A stretch of 16,154 bases of DNA, from NCBI GenBank assembly GCA_016946835.1, contig JACVTC010000121.1:540001-556154 (forward strand), read 5' to 3'. Origin of the DNA: Neocallimastix lanati (nom. inval.) (taxonomy: Eukaryota > Neocallimastigomycota > Neocallimastigomycetes > Neocallimastigales > Neocallimastigaceae). Positions 1-7,711 of this stretch are shown one piece after another. The position numbers and the translations under genes were made by a program. The notes beneath the pieces are model-generated. The model was not told where the DNA came from. It saw only the letters and a list, made by a program, of their open reading frames with translations, and made no database searches. Position 1 is the stretch's first letter, and each line of letters begins with the position of its first letter.

Positions 1-138
1 TTATTTAATTAATTATTATTTATACATTTATTAATAATTATAGTTTATTTAATTATACATTTAATTATTAAATTTATTAGTTTTAGTTTATTTATTTAAT
101 TAAATTGTAAACAAATGTATTATGTATTCTAATATGTA

Positions 139-153
139 TTTTAATAATGTATT
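139..153. repeat. Left target-site duplication of the SINE-like insertion
   Basis: TTTTAATAATGTATT at this place is repeated exactly at 611-625. The two copies bracket a tRNA-headed element. The first four T of the right copy merge with the element's T tail, so the certain duplication is 11 bp and the maximum is 15 bp. This length is typical of LINE-machinery (target-primed) insertion. Confidence 0.85.
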
Positions 154-228
154 GCCATGTTGGTCCAGTCGGTTAGGACGATACAGGTCACTGTAGAGGG
201 CGGGGTTCGAATCCTCGGCATGGCACCA
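154..228 (+). other. tRNA-like head of the SINE with Pol III A and B boxes
   Basis: Most of a tRNA cloverleaf is visible. The 7-bp acceptor stem GCCATGT/GCATGGC has one G-T pair. The D stem is GTCC/GGAC. The T stem CGGGG/CCTCG closes the standard seven-base loop TTCGAAT. A discriminator A and an encoded CCA follow (225-228). The A box is TGGTCCAGTCGG (161-172) and the B box is a perfect GGTTCGAATCC (204-214). The anticodon arm does not fit: TACAG/CTGTA leaves only a four-base loop, so it should not work in translation. GTCAC in that loop hints at an Asp-type ancestor, which is a guess. A genomically encoded CCA suggests descent from a reverse-transcribed mature tRNA. Confidence 0.8.
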
Positions 229-610
229 AATAATCGGATGAGGTTTCTATCCTGGGATATCATGAGACCACACGTGATGTCCATAAGGCTTTCCCTCAGA
301 TGATTATTTCACCCAACCCTGATACTACGCTTTGAATTGAAGCATAGACCTTGATGATTGTAAAATTTCCAATCGCCAATGATTACACCCACTAGGGAGG
401 AGTTAATGGTTCCGTTCTGATGCTCGTGGTCATTAGAGATATATGTAGGAACGTTAGGAATACATCTCCGGGCAGTGTGTAACGACGATTGAGAGCGGCG
501 AAGCTGATACAGTATGCCAATAACTCATCACCTTACAGTTAATTAATAACTGTATGGCCATATGGGAGATGGGTACCCATATGTGCAAGTCTATGTTTTT
601 TTTTTTTTTT
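154..610 (+). mobile_element. tRNA-derived SINE-like retroposon
   Basis: The insertion begins with a tRNA-like head (154-228) carrying RNA polymerase III A and B boxes. A body of about 380 nt follows that is clearly richer in GC than its surroundings, and it ends in a run of T (596-614, the last four shared with the target duplication). Identical 11-15 bp direct repeats flank it. The body can fold: GGATATCA (255-262) pairs with TGATGTCC (275-282), TACAGTTA (534-541) pairs perfectly with TAACTGTA (547-554), and CATATGGG (559-566) pairs perfectly with CCCATATG (576-583). SINEs are non-coding and borrow LINE enzymes; two adjacent 3' hairpins are what a partner reverse transcriptase could recognise. 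A T-rich tail rather than an A-rich one is unusual, and the T run could also serve as a Pol III terminator. I recognise no named family. An unrelated Pol III ncRNA retrocopy is the alternative. Confidence 0.82.
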
Positions 611-625
611 TTTTAATAATGTATT
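611..625. repeat. Right target-site duplication of the SINE-like insertion
   Basis: This is an exact copy of 139-153. The same TAATGTATTCTGTATTTT context recurs just left of element B (2189-2206), so both elements landed in similar T-rich GTATT repeats. Confidence 0.85.
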
Positions 626-686
626 CTGTATTTTGTTTATTAATATCATTATGTTATTTTCCTTATTTGTAAATTTATAATTTTAT

Positions 687-905
687 GATCGAAATATCTT
701 TTATTATTTTATTCTTTTATTTTCGATCAATTACATTAGATTAACGAATCGGTTAATTAGGGTTTTTCCCAATTACTTCTTAAAAGTAATTGGTTTTACC
801 TAATTGATACGATGATCGATATGGATAGAATATCGATCAAAAATCTTATCTAGGTTTTTCTCTCTAATCTTTTCCTAGATAAGAGATTTGTTAAGATTAG
901 AAAAC
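687..905. repeat. Cluster of perfect inverted repeats upstream of a TATA box
   Basis: Four or more inverted repeats follow each other. GATCGAAA near 687 faces TTTCGATC near 720. CCAATTACTT (769-778) faces AAGTAATTGG (784-793) with a 5-nt loop. GATCGATA (814-821) faces TATCGATC (831-838) with a 9-nt loop. CTTATCTAGG (845-854) faces CCTAGATAAG (874-883), and this pairing extends outward past a 2-nt bulge. TCTAATCTT also recurs inverted as AAGATTAGA (893-901). No protein-coding frame is present. The cluster sits just before TATAAATAAG at 938, so it could be the U3 part of a relic LTR, or a set of binding sites for dimeric DNA-binding proteins. I cannot define termini or a partner LTR. Confidence 0.6.
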
Positions 906-937
906 ATTTTTTAATTTAACCTTATTTTTCAAAAAAG

Positions 938-945
938 TATAAATA
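938..945 (+). promoter_or_regulatory. Candidate TATA box
   Basis: TATAAATA is preceded by a run of A and followed by AGG. The core TATAAATA recurs in the LTR promoters of both complete-looking Gypsy elements (8797 plus; 7711 minus). This supports reading the present site as the promoter of an old LTR. No open frame follows. Confidence 0.4.
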
Positions 946-948
946 AGG

Positions 949-977
949 CTCTTGAATTCTCTTTGAGAAATCAAGAG
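949..977 (+). repeat. 29-nt perfect hairpin just downstream of the TATA box
   Basis: CTCTTGA (949-955) pairs with TCAAGAG (971-977). After one symmetric A/A mismatch, TTCTC (957-961) pairs with GAGAA (965-969) around a TTT loop, giving 12 pairs. It falls where a transcript from the 938 TATA box would begin, so it could lie at the start of an R region. Confidence 0.55.
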
Positions 978-1119
978 TTATTAATATAACAATTATAATA
1001 TAGTAATAACATTAATAAATATTTTATATTTCTATTTTAATAAAGCAAGTTTTAATAAAACAAATTTAAAAATAAAATAAAATAAAATAATCTTTTTCCT
1101 TTGTCAATTCTGTGTTATT

Positions 1120-1272
1120 AGTTTATTATAATTAGTTATAATAAACTCTTTCCTATAGAAGATAAGTATATTTATCTTTTTTGCTCTCTCAATTTAATAA
1201 TAATTATTATTTAATTATTATTAAGTTGTAGTTAATAATTTAATTATAATTAATTTTATAATTAAATTATTA
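1120..1272. repeat. Three long A/T palindromes
   Basis: Three perfect inverted repeats are packed together. AGTTTATTATAA (1120-1131) and TTATAATAAACT (1136-1147) flank a TTAG loop. TTAATAATAATTA (1194-1206) and TAATTATTATTAA (1212-1224) follow. Then come 17-bp arms at 1233-1249 and 1256-1272 with a 6-nt loop. Chance palindromes are common in such AT-rich DNA, but 12, 13 and 17 bp perfect arms within 153 bp are many. No coding frame is present. Confidence 0.5.
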
Positions 1273-1949
1273 CACTGTGATAAATAACCAAATTATAAAT
1301 TAAGAAAAATCAATAAAATGGAATAATAACCCTCTTCATTAGTTATTGATAATTATAAAATAATATTTTAATAAAAATAAATTAAAAGATTTAAAATTAT
1401 TAAATAAATATTATTTTAATTTAAAGAACAATGTATTTTATATTAAATTATTCTTTTATTTTACTTTAACGATTTTAAATTAAATCTCAGTTTAAATTGA
1501 TATTAATATTAATTAAAAAGAAACTTATTAATAATAACAAAATTGTTTATTTTATCTTAAAAGTGTTTACTTAAAATAATTATATAGTTTTATTTTAAAT
1601 AATTTAAACTTAAAAGAAAAATATAAAAACATGTAAATATTTCTTTAAAAATAAAAAATCAGAATTCAAGAATTAAAAATTTAAAATTTAAGTTTTAATA
1701 AATTATTTTCTTTTATTCTCATTTATTTTAAATACTTTTTATTAAGAATATAAATATTCAAAATAATAAAAAGTACAATTTTATATTGATAAATAAAGTT
1801 TTATTATAAAAAAAAACAAATATTCTTTTCTTATTTTAAACTGTAGTGTTTTAATTAACATTTTTGTGTTAATAACTACCCTTTTAATTGACAAATTATT
1901 ATCACTTTAAGAAGTAAATTCTAAATTAAGATAATAATCAACATTTGTC
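1273..1949. other. Gene-free AT-rich stretch
   Basis: This stretch consists of A/T runs and short palindromes. I see no open frame of useful length, no RNA gene and no recognisable element. Confidence 0.6.
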
Positions 1950-1999
1950 AACTGATTATAAGAATCTATAATTATTTGTTAGCAAATAATTATATTTTC
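1950..1999 (+). repeat. 50-bp hairpin repeat, left copy (matches 16105-16154)
   Basis: It begins ACTGATTATAAG and contains a perfect 12-bp stem, TATAATTATTTG (1967-1978) and CAAATAATTATA (1983-1994), with a TTAG loop. About 47 of 50 positions match the right end of the window. It lies about 200 bp left of element B, whereas the other copy lies immediately right of element P. It may be the edge of a dispersed repeat. Confidence 0.7.
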
Positions 2000-2206
2000 T
2001 TAGTTAAGTTATTATAACTATAACTTTATTTAATTACATATAATATTTATTAAATTTATTTAATTTAATTTTAAATATTCATTAATTTAACAAAATTTAT
2101 TTAATTAATTTTAAATAATATATTTACAATATGCTAAATTCTCTACTGTAACTAATGTATTTTGTATTGTATTTTATTCTGTATTTTATAATGTATTCTG
2201 TATTTT
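2000..2206. other. AT-rich left flank of element B
   Basis: The last 60 bp are degenerate GTATTTT/GTATTCT repeats that run up to the LTR edge. The five bases before the LTR are ATTTT. A matching duplication cannot be checked, because the other end of element B has been lost. Confidence 0.5.
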
Positions 2207-2850
2207 TGTAACGGAGGTGCTTCTATTGTAAAGGCGGGATGAGATATAGAAACACAGAAAGGAGAAAACTCAATAGGTTTACACTATCTGTATAAATAAT
2301 TCGTTTTATTAGAAATATTTTCTATTAATTATAAAATTTAAAATAATTATTAATATTAATCAACAAGGTAATATTTCGAATTACTTATACGTTAATTATT
2401 ATTAATAAAAGCACGAAGAAAAATATTTTCATTCGTGAAGTTCGCACTATTTATACTTTTAACGGAAAAACAGTTTTAACATGTAAAAATAATTTTAAAG
2501 AAATATTTAGAAATATGTTTGTAATAATTAATAATGTAAAGTTTCTAGAATATAGATTTTAATTGATGAAAATGAATCTTATCAAAAAAGAATAAAATAA
2601 TTTATATAATAAGAATTTCTAAATTCATTTCGGTTGAATTACGAACCGAAAGAATCTTTAACTTTCTATAATTTTATACAGAAAGAATATTCAAGAAGAT
2701 ATTATTAATAATTAATAAAATAATTAATAAAATAATTATTTATGCAAAATGGGTTGAGGTGTGAGTCGAACCCATGAAGTATTGGTCATGGTCAATGTAA
2801 CTAACCATTGAACCAAAGTTCTAATTTTACTAACTGAAGATTTCGTTACA
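2207..2850 (-). repeat. 3' LTR of element B
   Basis: The first 630 bp match 7463-8092 with four substitutions and no gap (near 2325, 2556, 2757 and 2818). The last 14 bp, ending CGTTACA at 2850, exist only in this copy. Within it, TTTCGGTT (2628-2635) pairs perfectly with AACCGAAA (2644-2651). Read on the minus strand, U3 carries a tRNA-like segment, and TATAAATAG (2447-2455) forms the promoter. Four differences in 630 bp mean a fairly recent insertion, though older than element P. Confidence 0.88.
2746..2822 (-). other. tRNA-like segment with Pol III boxes inside the element B LTR (left copy)
   Basis: On the minus strand, TGGTTCAATGG (2805-2815) matches the A-box consensus and GGTTCGACTCA (2762-2772) matches the B box at all but one position. 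Their 43-nt spacing is that of a tRNA. A short anticodon-like stem ATTG/CAAT lies between them. The acceptor and T stems do not pair, so this is a decayed tRNA-derived piece rather than a tRNA gene. It could be captured by the LTR or be the head of an old SINE, and could give the LTR a second, Pol III promoter. A second copy lies at 8002-8078. Confidence 0.6.
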
Positions 2851-2870
2851 TGGTCCGCCTCCAGGATTCG
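2851..2870 (-). promoter_or_regulatory. Candidate polypurine tract of element B
   Basis: Read on the minus strand, CCTGGAGGCGGACCA ends exactly at the 3' LTR, where the plus-strand primer should be. It is purine-rich but interrupted. Read on the plus strand it starts TGG and could be mistaken for a tRNA primer site, but the coding sequence is on the minus strand. Confidence 0.45.
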
Positions 2871-2918
2871 GATACCAGACGAATCTAACAGTTAGGCATA
2901 ACTATACTAAAATTAAGC

Positions 2919-2965
2919 AAACTAAACTAAACTAAACTAAATTAAAATAAAATAAAATATAATAA
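2919..2965. repeat. ACTAA / AAAAT microsatellite
   Basis: Four to five ACTAA units are followed by several AAAAT units in the 3' untranslated part of element B. Confidence 0.75.
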
Positions 2966-3179
2966 AATAAAAATAATTAATTAACCATTTTATAGTACGA
3001 ACTTTTTTTTGAATAAAATTACATGATATTAATAAAGTTACATGAATATAAAATATAATAAGAATACATTAATATTAATAATATTTAATAATATAAAATA
3101 ATATTTAGTAATATTGATATTAATAAATTAATATAAGTTTGATATTAATAAAGTAAAGATTCATTTTCAAGTTTTAATT

Positions 3180-3335
3180 TTAGTTATTTTTGTTAAATTC
3201 TTTTAAGAGTTTAGGGCAATTTAGATTTTCTTCGGGTTCCCAAGATGCTTCAGATAAAGGATAACCTTTCCATTTAATAAGATATTGGATTTTGCCATAA
3301 TGTTTTCTTTTATCAAGAATTTTTTCAACTTCGTA
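3180..3335 (-). pseudogene. Orphaned chromodomain of element B integrase
   Basis: In the same frame, directly after the stop at 3336-3338, 51 more codons encode a typical chromodomain. They include [10 protein letters not shown], then [11 protein letters not shown], the aromatic pair in ASWEPEENL, and a natural stop at 3180-3182. Chromodomains on chromoviral integrases read histone marks and direct insertion. The separating TAA sits in a run of GAA (Glu) codons, so one base change explains it. Unless that stop is read through, the domain is not made. Confidence 0.85.
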
Positions 3336-5618
3336 TTATTCTTCATTGTCAATAATTATCGGTGGTGGTGGTTCTTTCTTTCGTCCAAAGTGATCTTCAT
3401 AAAATGGTTCAAGTTCAGAAACATGTATTACAGGATGGATTCTGATTTCTTTTGGTAAGTCTAACTTATATGAAACGGGAGAAATTTTCTTAATGATTTT
3501 ATATGGACCAAGTTTTCTGGGTTTAAGTTTTTTATTTCCATTATGAATTATAAGTGAACTATTAATCCACACTTTATCACCAGGTTTAAAATTTGGAGCT
3601 TCAATACGATGTTTGTTTGCGAATTCTTCTTGCTTTTTTCTTGCTTGTTGTAAATTTCCATTAAGTGTTTTGAATAATTCTGAAAGGTCTTTTGTAAATT
3701 CATCAGCTCTAGGAACATCTGTACTGTTTGGAATTGATGGTGAATATCTTGGATTATATCCATAGTTTGCATAAAAAGGTGAGTGCTTAATTGATTCTTG
3801 AATTGAATTATTATAACTGAATTCTGCTAGGAATAAAAAATTATACCAATCAGAACCTTTAAAGTTTGAATAACATCTTAAGTATTGTTCAATAACGGAG
3901 TTCACCCTCTCCGTTAAACCATTGGTTTGGTGATGGAAGGGAGAAGCAAGTTTCGTTGTAATATTGAAAGATTTACAAATAGCTGACCAAAATTTTGAAG
4001 TGAATTGAGAATCTTTATCAGAAAAAAAATCGGAGGGTGGTTTATGAATACGAAAGAGATCATTTAGGTCTTTCTTGGGAACAAATAAAACAGAAGCAGC
4101 AGCTGGAGATTTAGATTTTCTAATAAAATTTTTGTCTTCATTTTCTTTAATATATTTCTTCGAAGCTAGAGGTTCTTTTTCAGTTAAGGGGTAGATTGGG
4201 TCATAATGAAGTTTTTCATTTTGTTTGGGTTTAATCTCGCTATCAAAAGGACAATAAGGAGGTGATTGATTAGTGTATATTTCACTGAAAGTGTCTATAA
4301 ATGGAAGTAATTTTTTTGGTAATGATTTGCTTATTTTATTATTGATTTCTTCATTTTCATTTTTGTCATTTTGTTTAGTAGTATTTAAAGGAACATAAGA
4401 AGTAAAAGAGTTAGGGATGATTAAACAATTTTCAACGCAATAATTGGAATTAAATCTTAAGACTTTATTTTTGAAGTCAATATCAGGATTGTGAGTAGAA
4501 ATCCATTCGAAACCTAAAATAGCACAATAAGAAGGAAGGTCAACCACATAGAATTGAGTTTTACATTTGTGATTTTTATAAGTGATAGAAATAGGAAGAG
4601 TTTTTCCAAGAATAGTTTGCTTTCCACCAATGCCAGATACCTTAGGGAAATTAGTTTTAGTTGAATATGGGATATTATTTTCTTTAATATAGTAGATATC
4701 CATTAAATTGATTTGAGAACCAGTATCGAGAAGAATTTTAGCAGTAGAATTTGTATTATCAATACTTAAAGAAAATTCGTAAATAGGAAGATTTGAGTCA
4801 GAAACTCTAGGTCTAGAAATAGGTTTTGATTCGGGATTAGAAACATAAGTGCTACTTGATGAAGGTTTATTTTTATTTTTATTTTTAAATGGACAGTTGT
4901 CGAGAGAATGTTCAGAGGATCCACAATATAAACAAAGATTTTCTCTTCTTCTTCTTTCTTTTTCTCCTTGAGATAGAGGTCCATGAGGTTTGGATTTAAA
5001 TTGTTTTTGGAAAAAGAATGATTTTTTGCTCTTTTTATTTTTATTATTATTACTATTATTTGAATTTTGACCTTGAAGATTGGAGAATTGTCTATGAGTA
5101 GAAATACGATTATCGATTCTAGATGCAATTGTTTGCATAGCAAGGAGGGTTTGAGGTCCAGGAAACATTTCTAAAATTCTAGTAGCAATATGGTCATGTA
5201 GACCGGCAAGAAAGGCGTCCATCTTGGCTTCTTCATTCCAAGAAGATTCATCGGCGTATTTATTAAATTCTAAAATATAATTTCTGACTTCACCAATTCG
5301 TTTTTGTTTGATTGTTCTTAATTTCTGATTCGCAATAAAGGTAGAATCGTAGCTTCCAAATACTGATTTTAATCTAGCAATGAATTGATTATAATTAAGG
5401 AGACAAGGATCTTGGTTTTCAATAAGGGTAGCAGCCCAATTCATGGCGTTTCCATACAAACGAGAAATGATATAGATTACTTTAGCTTCATCGTTTGCAA
5501 ATCTTTCCGGTTGAATCATAAAAATAAGTTCCATTTTAGCTAGAAATCCTTTAAAGAATCGACGATCACCAGCAAAACCGTCCTTAAAGGTAGGATTTTC
5601 TTGGTTATAGTTGTCCAT
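3336..5618 (-). CDS. Gag-protease-integrase polyprotein with an internal in-frame deletion (element B)
   Basis: The 760-residue frame starts MDNYNQENP, the first Met of a Ty3-type Gag. Residues 1-180 are the Gag core, with LYGNAMNWA and the GEVRNYILEFNKYA region. Residues 181-225 are N/K/R-rich. A CCHC zinc knuckle uses C229, C232, H237 and C242. The aspartic protease has catalytic D298-T-G, a flap GIGG (about 329-332) and AILGFEWI (366-373). Residues 503-516, ending VLFVPKKD, are the start of RT. The sequence then jumps at about 517-528 (nt 4037-4070) into integrase PPSDFFSDKD. Integrase keeps D534 and E570 with 35 residues between them, and the GPY module (G704-P705-Y706). RT motifs from the first catalytic Asp on, RNase H, the integrase zinc finger and its first Asp are missing, a loss I estimate at 500-600 codons. 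Gag and protease look functional; RT and integrase cannot be. A stop at 3336 removes the chromodomain. Confidence 0.9.
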   Translation of the reverse strand: MDNYNQENPTFKDGFAGDRRFFKGFLAKMELIFMIQPERFANDEAKVIYIISRLYGNAMNWAATLIENQDPCLLNYNQFIARLKSVFGSYDSTFIANQKLRTIKQKRIGEVRNYILEFNKYADESSWNEEAKMDAFLAGLHDHIATRILEMFPGPQTLLAMQTIASRIDNRISTHRQFSNLQGQNSNNSNNNKNKKSKKSFFFQKQFKSKPHGPLSQGEKERRRRENLCLYCGSSEHSLDNCPFKNKNKNKPSSSSTYVSNPESKPISRPRVSDSNLPIYEFSLSIDNTNSTAKILLDTGSQINLMDIYYIKENNIPYSTKTNFPKVSGIGGKQTILGKTLPISITYKNHKCKTQFYVVDLPSYCAILGFEWISTHNPDIDFKNKVLRFNSNYCVENCLIIPNSFTSYVPLNTTKQNDKNENEEINNKISKSLPKKLLPFIDTFSEIYTNQSPPYCPFDSEIKPKQNEKLHYDPIYPLTEKEPLASKKYIKENEDKNFIRKSKSPAAASVLFVPKKDLNDLFRIHKPPSDFFSDKDSQFTSKFWSAICKSFNITTKLASPFHHQTNGLTERVNSVIEQYLRCYSNFKGSDWYNFLFLAEFSYNNSIQESIKHSPFYANYGYNPRYSPSIPNSTDVPRADEFTKDLSELFKTLNGNLQQARKKQEEFANKHRIEAPNFKPGDKVWINSSLIIHNGNKKLKPRKLGPYKIIKKISPVSYKLDLPKEIRIHPVIHVSELEPFYEDHFGRKKEPPPPIIIDNEE

Positions 5619-5695
5619 ATTGAAATAAATAAGGTAGAGTAGAATAAGTTTTCAAAGATAAAGAATAGGCGGTAGAATCCAGAAGTTCCCAAAGT

Positions 5696-5747
5696 GGTAG
5701 TAGAGATTCCAATAATCCAAAAGGTAGATAGGTAGTAGAGATTCCAA
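5696..5747. repeat. 17-nt direct repeat upstream of element B gag
   Basis: GGTAGTAGAGATTCCAA occurs exactly at 5696-5712 and 5731-5747 with a 35-bp period. Shorter GGTAGA(T/A) pieces lie around it. Function unknown. Confidence 0.75.
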
Positions 5748-6284
5748 AAGTTCAAAAGTTGTTTATTGGTAGGTTTCCAAGGTTAATGGATAAGAACACA
5801 AAATTTTAATAACACTTTATAATATTTTATAATTGAATATTTCTTATTTTATAATTATTTATCAAAAATTACTGAAATATAAACTAGATTATATAGTATT
5901 GGACCAACTAAATATATAATCTATCAAAGTTTTATACGATAAGTTCCTTTAGCCTTTTAGTGATAACGCAGATAAAATCGATTGTTAATGTCTTATAGAC
6001 AAAAGGAAGTAATATTGTTAGATTCTTTATTATGTCTAACTTATTGTTAGCTGAAAAGAATAAAACAAATTATTTTCCCCTATATCAATAGTATCTGAAC
6101 ACTAAAATGTTACGAAAACAGAGACCAACTTCTGTCGCTTTGGAAGTCGTATAAACCTTATATTTATATTTTAATCTTTGTTTTCTTAATTATAAAATTA
6201 TAATATTAATTATAAAATTATTGATTGATAAAATAGAATAGTACTATTGACTCACAACTATAGAAAAAACCGTCAGTACTATTA

Positions 6285-6528
6285 TAACTAGTGCCGCGAG
6301 TAAGCACGAAATAAAATTTTTAAAATACTATATAATTTTAATCTTACGCCTTCGGTGACGTAAGCTCCTTATTCGCCAGAGTTGTTGCAAACCTAGAACC
6401 GTTTTCCTTTATAATAGGCTACGGTGCTCTCTTATAGAGTTTTACCTAGTCTAGAACCAAATCTATTCGTCGAGTGCAACACTAAAGAAGATAATTCTTC
6501 TAACTCTGTATATGAGCTCTATTCGCTC
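6285..6528 (-). other. Conserved leader module of element B (shared with element P)
   Basis: Read on the minus strand, three blocks also found in order in the leader of element P are visible: 6528-6506 (21 of 23 match 9161-9183), 6471-6455 (like 9266-9282) and 6379-6340 (40 of 40 match 9351-9390). The last block holds an 8-bp hairpin, CTTACGTC/GGCGTAAG around ACCGAA. A GTGC...GCAC hairpin follows in both elements. The proteins of the two elements are from different Gypsy lineages, so this non-coding identity points to a constrained RNA or DNA signal, or to a recently acquired piece. Confidence 0.8.
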
Positions 6529-6879
6529 GTATAAACGCTTTTTTAAATAATTAAATAAAAAATAAAATTGAACAAGTTTTTCTTGCTATTATTTCAAGCA
6601 AGTAATTTATTAAAATAATTAAAAATAAAAAATTATTATTACAATTATTAATATTATTATTATTATTATTTTTTTTTTTTTTTTTATACTAAGCTAATTT
6701 AAAAAATTATTATTTTTGTGATAAATTAAATGAAAAAAAAATTTTTTTTTTTTTTTTTTTTATCTAAAACTAATTGATTTATTCACTAAATTAATCTAAA
6801 ATATTTATCTAAAAATTAAAAATTTTTTTTCTTATTAAATTAATTTAATATTATTTATCTAATTATTAATTAATTTTGT

Positions 6880-7045
6880 TGGGTAAATATTAGAATTAAT
6901 TTTGAAGGGTTAAGGTAATACAAGATTAATTTAATATTATCTAAAATTTTTTTTTTTTTTTTTTTTAAAGGTTAAGGTAATGTAAGTTTTATCTTAATAG
7001 GGTAGTACAAGTTTAATTTGAATTATATGATCGGGTAGTACAAGA
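6880..7045. repeat. Degenerate GGTAnTACAAG repeats with a long T run
   Basis: The phrases GGTAATACAAG, GGTAATGTAAG and GGGTAGTACAAG (twice) recur at 30-60 nt intervals. They are separated by AT-rich DNA and a T run of about 20 (6947-6966). They lie in the element B leader. Confidence 0.55.
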
Positions 7046-7452
7046 ATTTTTGTTATAAAAATTAATTTCAACAACCATAGGATTAGGATTATCCGGTAAT
7101 ATAATAGATACAAAGGATTGAATTATATAATAGTGAGGGTAACTCAAAACAGACAAGGTGATAATTTGAATAGGAATCAATAGGCAGTAATTATTCGTCT
7201 GGGAGGAGATAGAATCCGAGATTAAAAGATATAGAAGTCCGGTATTAAAGAGATAGTAGATAAGAAGATTTATTCAAAGATTATTAGACTAAGATAGAGA
7301 GAACCGGAAGAATAAGTATTTGTTCTTTAATAGTATAATAGTAAAAGTAGAAACCCAACGATTGCCAAAAGATATTGAGAAGGTAGAATTCCTAAAAGTA
7401 CGGTAGAATGTCTGAGAAATAGCGTAAAGGTATTGAGGGCTTGGATTAGCAG

Positions 7453-7462
7453 GTACTTTTAT
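7453..7462 (-). promoter_or_regulatory. Candidate self-priming primer-binding site of element B
   Basis: No TGG that would pair with a tRNA CCA end follows the 5' LTR. On the minus strand the ten bases touching the LTR are ATAAAAGTAC. These can pair along their full length (one G-U) with GTGCTTTTAT inside the LTR (7661-7670), about 41 nt downstream of a TATA box. In Tf1-group chromoviruses the first bases of the mRNA fold back onto such a site and prime reverse transcription. Element B has the chromodomain expected of that group. The assignment is inferred. Confidence 0.4.
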
Positions 7463-7702
7463 TGTAACGGAGGTGCTTCTATTGTAAAGGCGGGATGAGA
7501 TATAGAAACACAGAAAGGAGAAAACTCAATAGGTTTACACTATCTGTATAAATAATTCGTTTTATTAGAAATATTTTTTATTAATTATAAAATTTAAAAT
7601 AATTATTAATATTAATCAACAAGGTAATATTTCGAATTACTTATACGTTAATTATTATTAATAAAAGCACGAAGAAAAATATTTTCATTCGTGAAGTTCG
7701 CA

Positions 7703-7711
7703 CTATTTATA
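7703..7711 (-). promoter_or_regulatory. TATA box of the element B 5' LTR
   Basis: On the minus strand AAAAGTATAAATAGTGC contains TATAAATAG. The identical motif with the same AAAAGTATAAATAGT surroundings occurs in the LTR of element P (8797-8805). Transcription would start roughly 30-40 nt downstream, near 7670-7680. Confidence 0.6.

Larger units (their letters stand above)
5619..7462 (-). other. Untranslated leader of element B
   Basis: There is no coding frame of note in these 1.8 kb between the 5' LTR and gag. Contents in minus-strand order: the LTR-adjacent candidate primer site (7453-7462); a less AT-rich zone (about 7075-7450); repeated GGTARTACAAG-like phrases with T runs (6880-7045); T and A/T tracts (6600-6870); a conserved structured module (about 6285-6528); AT-rich DNA; and a 17-nt direct repeat close to the gag start. 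Confidence 0.7.

Noticed and set aside
154-228. A working tRNA gene
   Set aside because: Acceptor, D and T arms pair, but the anticodon arm has no seven-base loop and the unit sits at the front of a duplicated-target insertion with a long body.
410-440. A hammerhead ribozyme core (CTGATGC)
   Set aside because: The conserved CTGANGA and GAAA boxes with three stems could not be assembled here or in the shared leader module.
1273-2206. Further short A/T palindromes and poly-A/T runs as features
   Set aside because: At this base composition they are expected by chance; only long or mixed-base inverted repeats were kept.
2851-2870. A tRNA primer-binding site (TGG start) that would make element B a plus-strand element
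   Set aside because: Gag, protease, integrase and chromodomain all read on the minus strand with the chromodomain next to this LTR, so this must be the 3' end; the purine-rich complement fits a polypurine tract.
3548-5755. Short minus-strand frames overlapping the element B polyprotein
   Set aside because: They are out-of-frame shadows, with hydrophobic or lysine-rich runs caused by AT-rich codons.
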